DNA from: Sphingobacterium faecium
GTDB lineage: Bacteria; Bacteroidota; Bacteroidia; Sphingobacteriales; Sphingobacteriaceae
DNA: 64,000 nt
Reading direction: 5' to 3'
Assembly: GCF_003054045.1 (NCBI RefSeq)
Contig: NZ_QBKH01000003.1
Span: 372,001-436,000 of the forward strand
Part shown: piece by piece, positions 1 through 9,201 of the stretch
Layout: every line of letters starts with the position of its first letter
How positions within the stretch are numbered: position 1 is the first letter of the stretch
Position numbers and translations under genes: made by a program
Notes under the pieces: model-generated
What the model was told of the DNA's origin: nothing
The model's database searches: none
Seen by the model: only the letters and a program-made list of their open reading frames with translations

Positions 1-1
1 T

Positions 2-1801
2 CGCAATATTCCTTATGGCGAGCATGAACTGATCATTCGTACACGCATGAGAAATGGGCAGTGGTCCAGTGATTATCAGCGCTTGTTGGTTAAAATTGCA
101 CCTCCAATTTATCTAAGTTTACCCGCTCAGATCTTGTATTTCGGCATTTTCGCAAGTATACTGTATGTCGTGATTTTCTTTTACAACAAAAAGCTGAAAG
201 CAGAGTCTGAACTTAAGCTCAAGGAGAGACAACACGAGCAGGATCAAAAACTACATACCGAGCGAATCAATTTTTATACCCATATCACACATGAGCTGCG
301 TACCCCCTTAACATTGATTTTAGGTCCGCTTGATGATCTTGCCGATGAGAAACAGCTTTCAGCAAAAAATAAAGGTTTAGTACTTGCTGTTCAGAAAAGT
401 GCCAACAGACTATTTACTTTAGTCAATCAGCTTTTAGAATTTAGAAAAATAGAATCTCAACATAAACCGTTAGTACTCGGAGAAGGCTATTTAGCAGAGA
501 TGCTCCATGAACTCGTCAATAAGTATAAACTGCTGAACAGTAAAAAAGATCTACAAGTGATATCCCGATTGCCAGATCCCGATATCCGAACTTTATTTGA
601 CGCCGAGATTGTTCAGCTTATTGTAGAGAACTTATTGTCAAATGCTTATAAGTATAGTGAAAACGGGAATATTGAAGTCAGTCTTCATTATGAAAAAAAT
701 CAATTAGTTAACTGGGCAGTACTGACAGTCTCCGATACAGGATGTGGAATTTCAGCAAAAAATATAAATTCAATCTTTGATAAATTTTATCAGGTTTCAC
801 GACCCGGAGTTCAAGGTACTGGTATTGGTTTGGCCATGGTCAAAGAATTGATTGCGATTCATCAGGGCAAAATTAATGTAGACAGCACCGAAGGCGTAGG
901 CACGACTTTTACAGTACGATTTTTAGCAAACCAAGTTGTTCTCGAAAAAGAAGAAGAGCCGCCTGCTTCCAAAGATAAGGAAAATGTTGAAGTTGATAGC
1001 ACACGTCCGCTACTTCTATTGGTTGAAGATGACCCTGATCTACGGGATTATCTGGGTGATCTCCTAAAGACACATTATGAATTCTTACTAGCAGAAAACG
1101 GTGTGGGGGGATTTGAAATTGCAAAAGAGCAGGTTCCAGATTTGATCATAAGCGATATTATGATGCCCGATATGGATGGCTTCCAATTATCTGAAAAATT
1201 AAAAGAAGATCGGGTTACGAGCCACATCCCCTTAATTCTGTTGACCGCTAAAGACACCGAATTAGATCGTCAGCGTGGCTATGACTTAGGAATAGATTCA
1301 TACCTGACCAAACCCATCGGGCGAACATTACTGTTTAAACGTATAGACAATTTATTACGTAAGCAGAAGAGTATGTATGCAACTATTTTACAAAAGATAA
1401 AAGCCGATACGATCGAAAGCCAGCCTGAAGAACAAGAAAGACCCAAAGAAAATCTTTGGAGAGAAAATGTTTTTGTGCAAGACTTTGCAAAGATCGTGGA
1501 GCAGCATATGCAAGATGAGGTACTGGATGCCGCTACATTAGCAGAAAGAATGAATATGAGTCAATCCACATTGTATCGAAAACTCAAAGGTATTACAGGT
1601 AAAAATATTAATCAGCTTGTGCGTAAGATACGGATTCATAAGGCCGCCGAATTGCTCCTTTCAGGACGTTACAATGTAACTGAAGTCTCTTTTATGGTAG
1701 GTATTAATAGCGCCATTTATTTCCGGCAATGCTTTAAAGAAGAATTTGGAAAGCTCCCTTCCGAATACCAAAAATCAACGATCAATAACAAAAAAGCTTA
1801 A
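2..1801 (+). CDS. Hybrid two-component sensor/regulator (HTCS), 5' end outside the window
   Basis: This is the C-terminal part of an inner-membrane hybrid sensor that both detects a signal and acts as transcription factor. The frame is open from base 2, so the ATG at 47 is internal: the upstream residues end a Y_Y_Y periplasmic domain. In order one sees a membrane segment (residues about 28-46 counted from the ATG), a HisKA box with HELRTP, an ATPase domain (N-box ENLLSNAYKYS, G boxes DTGCGIS and GTGIGLAMV), a receiver domain (acidic EDD, phospho-acceptor in SDIMMPDMDG, Lys in TKP) and an AraC-type DNA-binding domain. All catalytic residues are present. HTCS proteins normally control the neighbouring polysaccharide-utilisation genes, and a SusC gene starts 246 bases downstream in the same direction. 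The ligand cannot be read here because the sensor propeller lies outside. Confidence 0.96.
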   Translation, partial: RNIPYGEHELIIRTRMRNGQWSSDYQRLLVKIAPPIYLSLPAQILYFGIFASILYVVIFFYNKKLKAESELKLKERQHEQDQKLHTERINFYTHITHELRTPLTLILGPLDDLADEKQLSAKNKGLVLAVQKSANRLFTLVNQLLEFRKIESQHKPLVLGEGYLAEMLHELVNKYKLLNSKKDLQVISRLPDPDIRTLFDAEIVQLIVENLLSNAYKYSENGNIEVSLHYEKNQLVNWAVLTVSDTGCGISAKNINSIFDKFYQVSRPGVQGTGIGLAMVKELIAIHQGKINVDSTEGVGTTFTVRFLANQVVLEKEEEPPASKDKENVEVDSTRPLLLLVEDDPDLRDYLGDLLKTHYEFLLAENGVGGFEIAKEQVPDLIISDIMMPDMDGFQLSEKLKEDRVTSHIPLILLTAKDTELDRQRGYDLGIDSYLTKPIGRTLLFKRIDNLLRKQKSMYATILQKIKADTIESQPEEQERPKENLWRENVFVQDFAKIVEQHMQDEVLDAATLAERMNMSQSTLYRKLKGITGKNINQLVRKIRIHKAAELLLSGRYNVTEVSFMVGINSAIYFRQCFKEEFGKLPSEYQKSTINNKKA

Positions 1802-2047
1802 AATTCTAAAATCTGTTTCAGATGTTCTAAAAACGTAGATTTTGACTGAAAAATATATGTTAATTGACGGATTTATATATGGTCGGACTGCTCAAAATGG
1901 TCTAAGTTTGACCCTATAATTCAATTATAAATCTAGTTAAGAGCCACAGCGATGCAATTTATATAACCCATATAAATTACGATTTACCATCCTGATGTAT
2001 TTGCTGACTAGATTCATTTATTTACTGTTTAATTAGTATAACTATTT
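1802..2047 (+). promoter_or_regulatory. Leader between HTCS and susC, probable HTCS target
   Basis: This AT-rich gap holds no gene. Two copies of ATGGTC (1880-1885 and 1898-1903) lie 18 bases apart in the same orientation. AraC-type output domains of HTCS proteins bind direct repeats ahead of susC, so these are candidate half-sites, but the match is short and could be chance. No convincing -7 box was assigned. Confidence 0.3.
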
Positions 2048-5000
2048 ATGAACAACCTAAAAATTGTTTCTGTTTATGCCATGTTGAGCGTTGCGCCAGC
2101 TTTGGTATATGCTCAAGGAAAGATTACAGGGCAGGTTACAAACAAATCAAATGAGCCTATTCTAGGAGCAAGTATTATTGTTGAAGGGGGAACGACTGGA
2201 ACCACCACAGACAAGTCGGGTAAATTTGAACTGAATGCCAATAAAGGTGTTCTCATCGTATCATATATTGGGTATAAAACGCAAAGAATACCATTAGATG
2301 GTACGACAAATCTCAAGATTCAGCTGGACAATGATGACCATGTCTTAGAAGATGTCGTTGTCGTCGGTTACGGAACACAGCGCAAAGCGACGTTAACTGG
2401 ATCTATTTCCGAAGTTAAAGGTAAAGATCTTGTTAAAAGTCCCCAACCCAATTTATCTAATTCCCTAGCAGGACGCTTTTCAGGAGTGGTCATCAATAAT
2501 CGTAGTGGTGAACCCGGATATGACGGATCTTCAATTACAGTACGTGGACAAGCAACAACAGGAAACAATGATGTCCTAGTTGTCGTAGATGGAGTACCTG
2601 GGCAAGTAGGAGGATTAGAACGGTTAGATCCAAATGATATTGAGAGTATCTCCGTACTCAAAGATGCTTCAGCAGCAATCTATGGTAACCGTGCCGCTAA
2701 TGGGGTTATTTTAGTCACGACAAAAAAAGGAAAAAGCGGTAAACCATCGATATCCTATAGTGGAAATTTGGGCTTAAGTTCCCCAACCCGATTGCCGAAG
2801 ATGGCAGATGCGGCCACTTATGCCCTATTGCGAAATGAGATAGCTCAAGGAACTAATGAAGCTGGGGGGATGAATCAAATTTATTCCGAAGATCAAATCA
2901 AATGGTTTAAAGATGGTTCCAATCCACTTTTGTATCCCAATACAAATTGGGCAGATATCACATTGAAAAATACTGCCCTTCAAAGTCAACATAATTTATC
3001 GGTTTCAGGAGGCAAAGAAGACGTTCGTTATTTCATGTCTCTAGGATCAGTATATCAAGATGGTTTGTTCAAAGAAGGAGTAACAAAATATAAGCAGTAT
3101 AACTTCCGTTCAAATCTGGAAGCAGATGTTACAGAACGCTTAAAAGTTGGTTTATCTCTCGCAGGAAGACAGGAAAGTAGAAAATTTCCAACGGTATCCG
3201 CTGGAGATATTTTTAGATCTATTTATCGTGCATATCCCACAGTAAATGCCTTTTACCCCAATGGATTACCTTCAAGAGGTATTGAAGGAACAAATCCAGC
3301 CGTAATCGCAACAGACAAGGGTGGTACAGTAGATAATCCAAAACAAGTTTTCAATGGGATCTTACGAGCAAGTTATAAATTACCTTGGGTAGAGGGGCTA
3401 TCTGTAGACGGTTTTCTCTCCGTGGATAAATCGATGAATTTTAGCAAAAACTTTAGTGTACCTTATGTTTTGTATGATTACATTCAGTCAGAAGATAAGT
3501 ATAAAGAATCCATTGTAGGCGGAAATAACAATAAAGCGACCTTGACTGAGTCCCACACGAATGAATCGTTAATTACAAACAACATTAAATTGAATTTTGA
3601 ACGAAAATTTGGAGCACATTCAATCAATGCGTTTGTTGGGTATGAGCAAAGTAAAGGGCATTTAGAATATTTTGATGCGCAGCGTTTCAATTATTTGTCG
3701 ACCAAATTGCCAGAACTGTCACAAGGAGGATCTGCTGCTACAGATTACTTAAATTCGGGCTATAGTACCAATTATACACGTCGAAGTATCATTAGCCGTG
3801 TCGCGTACAACTTTAGCGAAAAGTATTTATTTGAAGGACAGCTTCGTGCAGATGGATCATCCATATTTCCAGAAGGAAAAAAATGGGGATATTTCCCATC
3901 CGTCTCAGCAGGTTGGCGTGTAAGTAAAGAAGATTGGTTTGCTGATCAAATAGGTTTCTTTGATGATCTTAAGATCAGAGCTTCTTATGGTACATTAGGA
4001 AATGATAATGTAAAAGGATTCCAGTATTATGATAACTACACCTTAGTAGGAAATGGCTTTGTTGCACTACTAGACGATAAAAGTCAAATCGAGCCCAATG
4101 TGAAACTAGCAAAATTAGCAAATCCAGCCATCACCTGGGAAGTATCTAAAAAACTGGACATCGGTCTGAATGCACAGTTCTTAAAAAACTTTACTATTGA
4201 AGCGATTTATTTTCAACAAAAAAGATCAGATATCTTAACAGAAAGAAATGCATCGATTCCAGCAATATCAGGTATCGTCAATCCATATAAAGAAAGTAGT
4301 TCAACACCTCTTGTACCTTCAGAGAATATTGGTAAGGTAAACAGTTCAGGAGTTGAAGGAACCTTTACTTATCAAAAATCAGGAGACTTTAGTTGGGGTG
4401 CATCAGGTAATATTACTTACGCAAAAAGCAAGATTATATTCATCGATGAAGCTAGCGGTACCCTTGACTATCAACGTCAAACAGGGAGACCACTAGGGAC
4501 ATATTTGCTTTACAATGCAATAGGACTCAACAGATCAACGGAAGATCTTGCTGGATCACCTCAAGCAAAAGGTGCTCAGATTGGAGATTTGATCTACGAA
4601 GATTTCAATAATGATGGTAAGATCAGTGCAGATGATATGTACCGGACAAAATATGGTAACATTCCTCAGATCACTTATGGGTTTAATCTAAATGCGGCAT
4701 ATAAAAATTTCGATGCTTCCATTTTATTTGCAGGTCAAGCCAAGGTCAGCCAATATGTACTTCCGGAGTCCGGTACCGTAGGAAATTTTTACAGTACATG
4801 GGCAGACAATCGTTTCCATGCCATCGGCAATCTACAAGGAACATATCCCAAAGTATCTGACCGAGCATCTTCGGCTGTTAGTGGCGGACAGTACAATAAT
4901 ACCTTTTGGTTAAATGATGCCTCTTTTTTACGATTGAAGAATGTTGAGATCGGATATTCACTTTCAAGTGATGTATTATCAAGATTAAAATTGGGTGGTC

Positions 5001-5137
5001 TACGCTTTTATGCCAACGGATTCAATCTATTGACCTTTACAAAAGTAAAAGATTACGATCCCGAGGGAAATAGTGGAAGCGGTCAGTTCTATCCGCAACA
5101 GCGCATAATTAATTTTGGTGCAAATTTAAAATTCTAA
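2048..5137 (+). CDS. SusC/RagA-family TonB-linked outer-membrane transporter
   Basis: This 1029-residue outer-membrane transporter imports a ligand, usually an oligosaccharide, using TonB energy. It has a signal peptide ending near VYAQG, a CarboxypepD_reg-like domain (about residues 25-100), the conserved plug start EDVVVVGYGTQRKATLTGS, the plug motifs VVVDGVPGQ and SVLKDASAAIYGNRAANGV, and a long barrel ending in a beta-strand with aromatic last residue (INFGANLKF). The length is normal for the family. It forms a pair with the SusD gene 12 bases downstream and probably depends on the HTCS encoded upstream. No carbohydrate-active enzyme lies beside the pair, so the substrate is unknown. Confidence 0.96.
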   Translation: MNNLKIVSVYAMLSVAPALVYAQGKITGQVTNKSNEPILGASIIVEGGTTGTTTDKSGKFELNANKGVLIVSYIGYKTQRIPLDGTTNLKIQLDNDDHVLEDVVVVGYGTQRKATLTGSISEVKGKDLVKSPQPNLSNSLAGRFSGVVINNRSGEPGYDGSSITVRGQATTGNNDVLVVVDGVPGQVGGLERLDPNDIESISVLKDASAAIYGNRAANGVILVTTKKGKSGKPSISYSGNLGLSSPTRLPKMADAATYALLRNEIAQGTNEAGGMNQIYSEDQIKWFKDGSNPLLYPNTNWADITLKNTALQSQHNLSVSGGKEDVRYFMSLGSVYQDGLFKEGVTKYKQYNFRSNLEADVTERLKVGLSLAGRQESRKFPTVSAGDIFRSIYRAYPTVNAFYPNGLPSRGIEGTNPAVIATDKGGTVDNPKQVFNGILRASYKLPWVEGLSVDGFLSVDKSMNFSKNFSVPYVLYDYIQSEDKYKESIVGGNNNKATLTESHTNESLITNNIKLNFERKFGAHSINAFVGYEQSKGHLEYFDAQRFNYLSTKLPELSQGGSAATDYLNSGYSTNYTRRSIISRVAYNFSEKYLFEGQLRADGSSIFPEGKKWGYFPSVSAGWRVSKEDWFADQIGFFDDLKIRASYGTLGNDNVKGFQYYDNYTLVGNGFVALLDDKSQIEPNVKLAKLANPAITWEVSKKLDIGLNAQFLKNFTIEAIYFQQKRSDILTERNASIPAISGIVNPYKESSSTPLVPSENIGKVNSSGVEGTFTYQKSGDFSWGASGNITYAKSKIIFIDEASGTLDYQRQTGRPLGTYLLYNAIGLNRSTEDLAGSPQAKGAQIGDLIYEDFNNDGKISADDMYRTKYGNIPQITYGFNLNAAYKNFDASILFAGQAKVSQYVLPESGTVGNFYSTWADNRFHAIGNLQGTYPKVSDRASSAVSGGQYNNTFWLNDASFLRLKNVEIGYSLSSDVLSRLKLGGLRFYANGFNLLTFTKVKDYDPEGNSGSGQFYPQQRIINFGANLKF

Positions 5138-5149
5138 GGAGGTTTAACA

Positions 5150-6865
5150 ATGAAATCATTAAATAAATATATCGCATTATTAGGCTTAGGAGCTATTATT
5201 TTGTCCGCCTGTAATAAAAATCTACTGGAAGTCACCGCTACAGATCGAATCTCCACAGATGCCATCGAAAGCGATACCGCAGTACTCGAAGCCTTTATCA
5301 TGAATAGATATCTAGGGGAGAAAATTATATCCAATGAAGCAGACGGCACAAATCCAGGTTTTGGACGTGGGTTTGAATATTCCTTATGGTCATCCGTCAC
5401 AGACGAATCGATGTACACCAATGATGATGCCACTTGGGTGGTGCTACGTGGACAGCTATCCCCTGAAAATACGGGTGCTACAGGATCAATTTGGGCCCGT
5501 AGCTACCGCAGTATCAGAGAATGCAATTATGCCAAAAAGGTATTGGCCAATATCACCATGAGCGCAGCACATAAACGTCATCTCGAAGGTGAACTTCAAT
5601 TTATACGCGCCTTTAGATATCATGATTTGATTCGCAATTTTGGACGTGTTGTCTTGATGGGAGATACCGTATATGGTTTAAATGATGATCTAACCAAAGC
5701 AAATCTGTTTGAACGAAAATCGATCCAAGAAAGCATGGATTATGTCATTAAAGAATTAAATGAAGCAATCGAAAAATTGCCAGCAGACAATCATCAAGCA
5801 ACTTGGGTAGCTGGTCGAGCGACCAAAGGAGCGGCGATGGCATTAAAGTCCAGATTACTACTATACGCCGCGAGTCCACTTTACAATGCTGGAACATGGG
5901 CAGATGCCGCAAAAGCAGCTCAGGACTTGATTTCCCTTAATACATATAGCCTGTTTACAGGAGGCTATCGCGAATTATTTTTAACAGATCGTAATCCAGA
6001 AACTATTTTTGCACGCTATTACACCAAAAATGCGAACCATGTGCATTTAGAAATCGCCAATGGGCCCAATGGTTATGGAGGTTGGGGAGGCAATACTCCA
6101 TATCAAAATTTAGTCGATGCTTATGCCATGAAAAATGGACAAGTTCCATTTAATGAAGATGGTACAGTTAACACTGCTTCTGGCTATAATCCAAACAATC
6201 CTTATGTCGATCGTGATCCTCGTTTTGATGCGACCATTCTATACAATGGATCCATTTACAGAGGACGCGCTGTGGAAACCTTTACACCAAAAGGTCAAGA
6301 CAGTCAAGAGGGTAATGATAACTGGAACACATCCAAAACAGGATATTACCTTCGTAAATTTATGAATGACGCATACCCATTGCAAAATCCCTGGGGAAAT
6401 GCAGGATTCCAGCCTTGGAATTATTTCAGATATGCCGAAATTTTATTGAATTATGCAGAAGCAGCAAATGAGGCCTATGGACCAGATGTTCTTCCAGCTG
6501 GAAGTACGCTTACTGCAAGACAAGCTTTAAACCAAGTGCGCTCTAGACCATCAGTTGAAATGCCGGCGATAACCGGCGGAACATCAAAAGACGAATTTAG
6601 AAAACATGTACGCTATGAGCGCCGTGTAGAATTAGCGTTTGAAGAACATCGCTTCTATGATGTCAGAAGATGGAAAATTGCTATGGCAACTGAAAATGTT
6701 CCAGCATACGGTGTGACGATTACAAAAGATGCAAATGGTTTTGTCTATAAACGCAAAGAAGCAATCTCCGGACGTTCATTTGAGGAAAAACATTACTGGC
6801 TTCCGATACCACGTTCCGAAATCTTATCTTCAAATGGGCAGTTGGAACAAAATCCATCATATTAG
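5150..6865 (+). CDS. SusD/RagB-family nutrient-binding outer-membrane lipoprotein
   Basis: This 571-residue surface lipoprotein is the ligand-binding lid of the SusC barrel encoded just upstream. The signal peptide ends in the lipobox LSAC. The SusD fold is recognisable from the N-terminal stretch, the FIRAFRYHDLIRNFG helix, the TKGAAMALKSRLLLYAASP helix, the late FRYAEILLNYAEAANE helix and the C-terminal EERRVELAFEEHRFYDVRRW-like region (here ERRVELAFEEHRFYDVRRW). The start is set by a strong AGGAGG nine bases before the ATG, which is unusual in Bacteroidota, where initiation seldom uses such motifs. A perfect terminator hairpin follows. Confidence 0.96.
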   Translation: MKSLNKYIALLGLGAIILSACNKNLLEVTATDRISTDAIESDTAVLEAFIMNRYLGEKIISNEADGTNPGFGRGFEYSLWSSVTDESMYTNDDATWVVLRGQLSPENTGATGSIWARSYRSIRECNYAKKVLANITMSAAHKRHLEGELQFIRAFRYHDLIRNFGRVVLMGDTVYGLNDDLTKANLFERKSIQESMDYVIKELNEAIEKLPADNHQATWVAGRATKGAAMALKSRLLLYAASPLYNAGTWADAAKAAQDLISLNTYSLFTGGYRELFLTDRNPETIFARYYTKNANHVHLEIANGPNGYGGWGGNTPYQNLVDAYAMKNGQVPFNEDGTVNTASGYNPNNPYVDRDPRFDATILYNGSIYRGRAVETFTPKGQDSQEGNDNWNTSKTGYYLRKFMNDAYPLQNPWGNAGFQPWNYFRYAEILLNYAEAANEAYGPDVLPAGSTLTARQALNQVRSRPSVEMPAITGGTSKDEFRKHVRYERRVELAFEEHRFYDVRRWKIAMATENVPAYGVTITKDANGFVYKRKEAISGRSFEEKHYWLPIPRSEILSSNGQLEQNPSY

Positions 6866-6883
6866 CTCAGTTAGTTGATAACG

Positions 6884-6934
6884 GATGGGTCTGCATACTT
6901 GAAAAATGACACATTTCAAGTATGCAGACCCATC
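6884..6934 (+). terminator. Perfect 21-bp terminator hairpin after susCD
   Basis: The arms at 6884-6904 and 6914-6934 are exact reverse complements, with a 9-base loop, followed by a T-rich stretch (TCTTAAATTTTATTTT). It lies 18 bases after the SusD stop and ends the operon; no susEF-like gene or hydrolase follows. Confidence 0.85.
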
Positions 6935-7513
6935 TTCTTAAATTTTATTTTATTAAGAAAAATAGATCATATATATGGTTTACAATGATAACATGCATAT
7001 TGATTGATCAATATTGCGGCACCCGTCTTTGCATAACGATACAAATACGGTCCTGCAGAAAAAGATTTTGCCGGTTACTTATTCTACCCGGGCACCTGTC
7101 TCGGATTATTTGATTCAAGCCAATCATAATTTTGATCTTTTCATCGTTTTTTCTCCTCTTTAAAACTAGTAATTCTATCCCGAATTCTCTACTTGCAAAT
7201 ACTCCATTTCTTTTTAGAGGAGGTCAAATTGGCTCTTTGTTATAAAATAGATACGTTCATAAGTAGAGGTAAATGAGGTTCTTATAAAGCTAATACCTCT
7301 GTTGCAATTTTCCGAGATTTGAGCACAATAAAGCTCAGAGGAAATATACATTTCTTCACTGTCGATAGGCACTGTTTTATTATCACGTCCTTTCTAGGAT
7401 GTCCTTGCGCTGGTGGGCTGGCCTCCTTGTATATAACAAATAAACCTTTCTTGCAGCAGGTTGGAACCGTAACATGCATACTAAACTTTTTTTCGTTTAG
7501 TTTTTCCATTTCT
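6935..7513. other. Intergenic stretch without a convincing gene
   Basis: No full gene was found. On the + strand between about 7010 and 7130 one frame reads a protein-like stretch (including the residues TRAPVSDYLIQANHNFDLF), which may be the remnant of a lost gene, but there is no start and no recognisable family. The short open frames elsewhere look random. Confidence 0.4.
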
Positions 7514-7924
7514 TTAATGTTTTCTGACTCCTTTTAGATGCCAACGTAATTCTTCAGGAACTAATACATAGGCAAAGCTAGAGATTCCAAAATCTTTTGA
7601 GAATAATTCCTTATCATTCTGCCAAACTGTTATATGATCCCAATAAGCCAGGAAGAAGTCTTCTTCCTCAATAAATTCCATACAGCCATCTGCTTTAATA
7701 AATGCTTGTTTGTTGGTCAATTTAATACCAGAGTAGTTCTCTAGGCTTCCATCAAGAAACTCTCCGTCATGTCCTTCAATACAGGAGTCCGACCAGTCAA
7801 TATCAAATTTGATACTCATGCCCAATAAACTATTTAGTTCATCAGCAAGTTGGATTTGCACTAGTTCCCTTAACGTTGGTCCCATAGTACATGAAAAACC
7901 GTATTTATTCCAATTATTTCCCAT
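7514..7924 (-). CDS. Hypothetical acidic cytoplasmic protein (immunity-like)
   Basis: I do not recognise this 136-residue protein. It has no signal peptide or membrane segment, is acidic and rich in aromatic residues, and ends in PEELRWHLKGVRKH. Size, composition and isolation among unrelated small genes resemble immunity proteins of polymorphic toxins, which is an inference from context only (toxin remnants lie at 12-16 kb). The frame stays open for about 20 codons before the ATG, so the true start could be slightly earlier. Confidence 0.6.
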   Translation of the reverse strand: MGNNWNKYGFSCTMGPTLRELVQIQLADELNSLLGMSIKFDIDWSDSCIEGHDGEFLDGSLENYSGIKLTNKQAFIKADGCMEFIEEEDFFLAYWDHITVWQNDKELFSKDFGISSFAYVLVPEELRWHLKGVRKH

Positions 7925-8555
7925 AGATCCCGGATTTACTCTTTTTAAACGCTCTTTTTTATCTAAAGCTAATATAGCTAATCAATGGAAACACCCCGGA
8001 AAGAATGATATAAATCCATTTGGCTTAAAAGTCCCAGCTTATATTCAATATGAGCGGATTTTCTCTGAAGAGATCAGCTCTTAAAACATCATCTGATATG
8101 TCATAGACCTCAAGAATCATCGTATAATGGTGATATCTTTTTTTGTATTAAACTGATAATTTCCTGTTAGGAGTATACAAAATATAAGTATCAATTGCCC
8201 AATCAATCCTGGCGAGAATACGGATGATAAGTTTAATGTTGCAAAAAATACATATGTTTTAACTTAAATAAATGATAGTGGTGCAGAATTATGAATACAA
8301 TAGTATTTTATTGAAATGAAAAATATACTTCCAGATAAACTAACGAGATTTTTTATATTGAAAATAACAAATATTTAAGAAGAACTAATCATTATTCAGT
8401 GTTCATTGACGAATAAGTAGAATTGCATTTTCAAACCTGGTTTGCTATAGACTAATGGTATGATCAATCGACCAATGGCATGTAGTTAGCCAGTTTCAAC
8501 CATCTTAAGATGCAAAAAAAATTGCAAAGAGGACCGCGCTGTTAGCTATCCCGAG
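7925..8555. other. AT-rich stretch, no gene seen
   Basis: I see no coding region here. Short open frames on the + strand up to about 8084 are mostly the shadow of the preceding minus-strand gene. No repeat or RNA gene was recognised. Confidence 0.4.
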
Positions 8556-8612
8556 AGTATTCTATAATTGAATAAGAATAGTCAATTTATTCATATTCAA
8601 TTATAGAATACT
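8556..8612. repeat. 18-bp inverted repeat across the stop codon of the next gene
   Basis: The arms 8556-8573 and 8595-8612 are exact reverse complements (AGTATTCTATAATTGAAT and its complement) with a 21-base loop. The right arm codes for the last residues of the minus-strand membrane protein. It has no T-run, so it is more likely an mRNA 3'-end stabiliser or a small insertion scar than a classical terminator. Confidence 0.55.
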
Positions 8613-9039
8613 TTAAATCAGCTGAAAATACTTTAAAAATTAATCTTATACACATAGACCAAAAAATAATGTTAAGCCAAACAGGTATATTACCCTCACT
8701 AAGTTGCAAAGTCAAAATACCACCATATCCTGTAATCACAATAACAAGAATATTATAAATGACAAATAGGATACTCCTGATCCAAAAATTAACGATCTCT
8801 TTTGTAGTTATAAGATACTTTTCGATAAAGTGAAAAGGCAATAGGCTTACTATTAGGAATAAAGATCCTGCTACTAAAAAATTAGGTCTAATCACATTCC
8901 AATATTCGATTGAAGACGCATACCTGGTTGAATAATAAGTATAGTCCCCCATATAGATGCGATACCAATAATCAGAAGTTATTAATATAGGAAAGACCAA
9001 GTAGGCTGCTATTAAGTAAACAAGTATATAATTTTTCAT
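8587..9039 (-). CDS. Hypothetical integral membrane protein
   Basis: This protein of 150 residues has four likely membrane helices (starting at YILVYLIAAYLVFPILI, then LVAGSLFLIVSLLPFHF, ILFVIYNILVIVITGY and the segment NIIFWSMCIRLIF). I chose the ATG that gives MKNYILVYLI, since the five codons before it add nothing to the first helix; the alternative start is at 9054. The family is not recognised. It stands alone between non-coding stretches, and its 3' end lies inside an inverted repeat. Confidence 0.6.
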   Translation of the reverse strand: MKNYILVYLIAAYLVFPILITSDYWYRIYMGDYTYYSTRYASSIEYWNVIRPNFLVAGSLFLIVSLLPFHFIEKYLITTKEIVNFWIRSILFVIYNILVIVITGYGGILTLQLSEGNIPVWLNIIFWSMCIRLIFKVFSADLKYSIIEYE

Positions 9040-9201
9040 AACTAAAATTAACAATCATTTGATCAATTATTAAGAGTAAGTGTGACCATTAACTACTTTT
9101 TTTTGCTCAACACAATTAATACTAGCAAAGAGTATGTAATTAATGAAAGGGCTTAATCGCAAGTGATGGTAATACGTTTTTATAAAATTTTTAATATTAA
9201 A

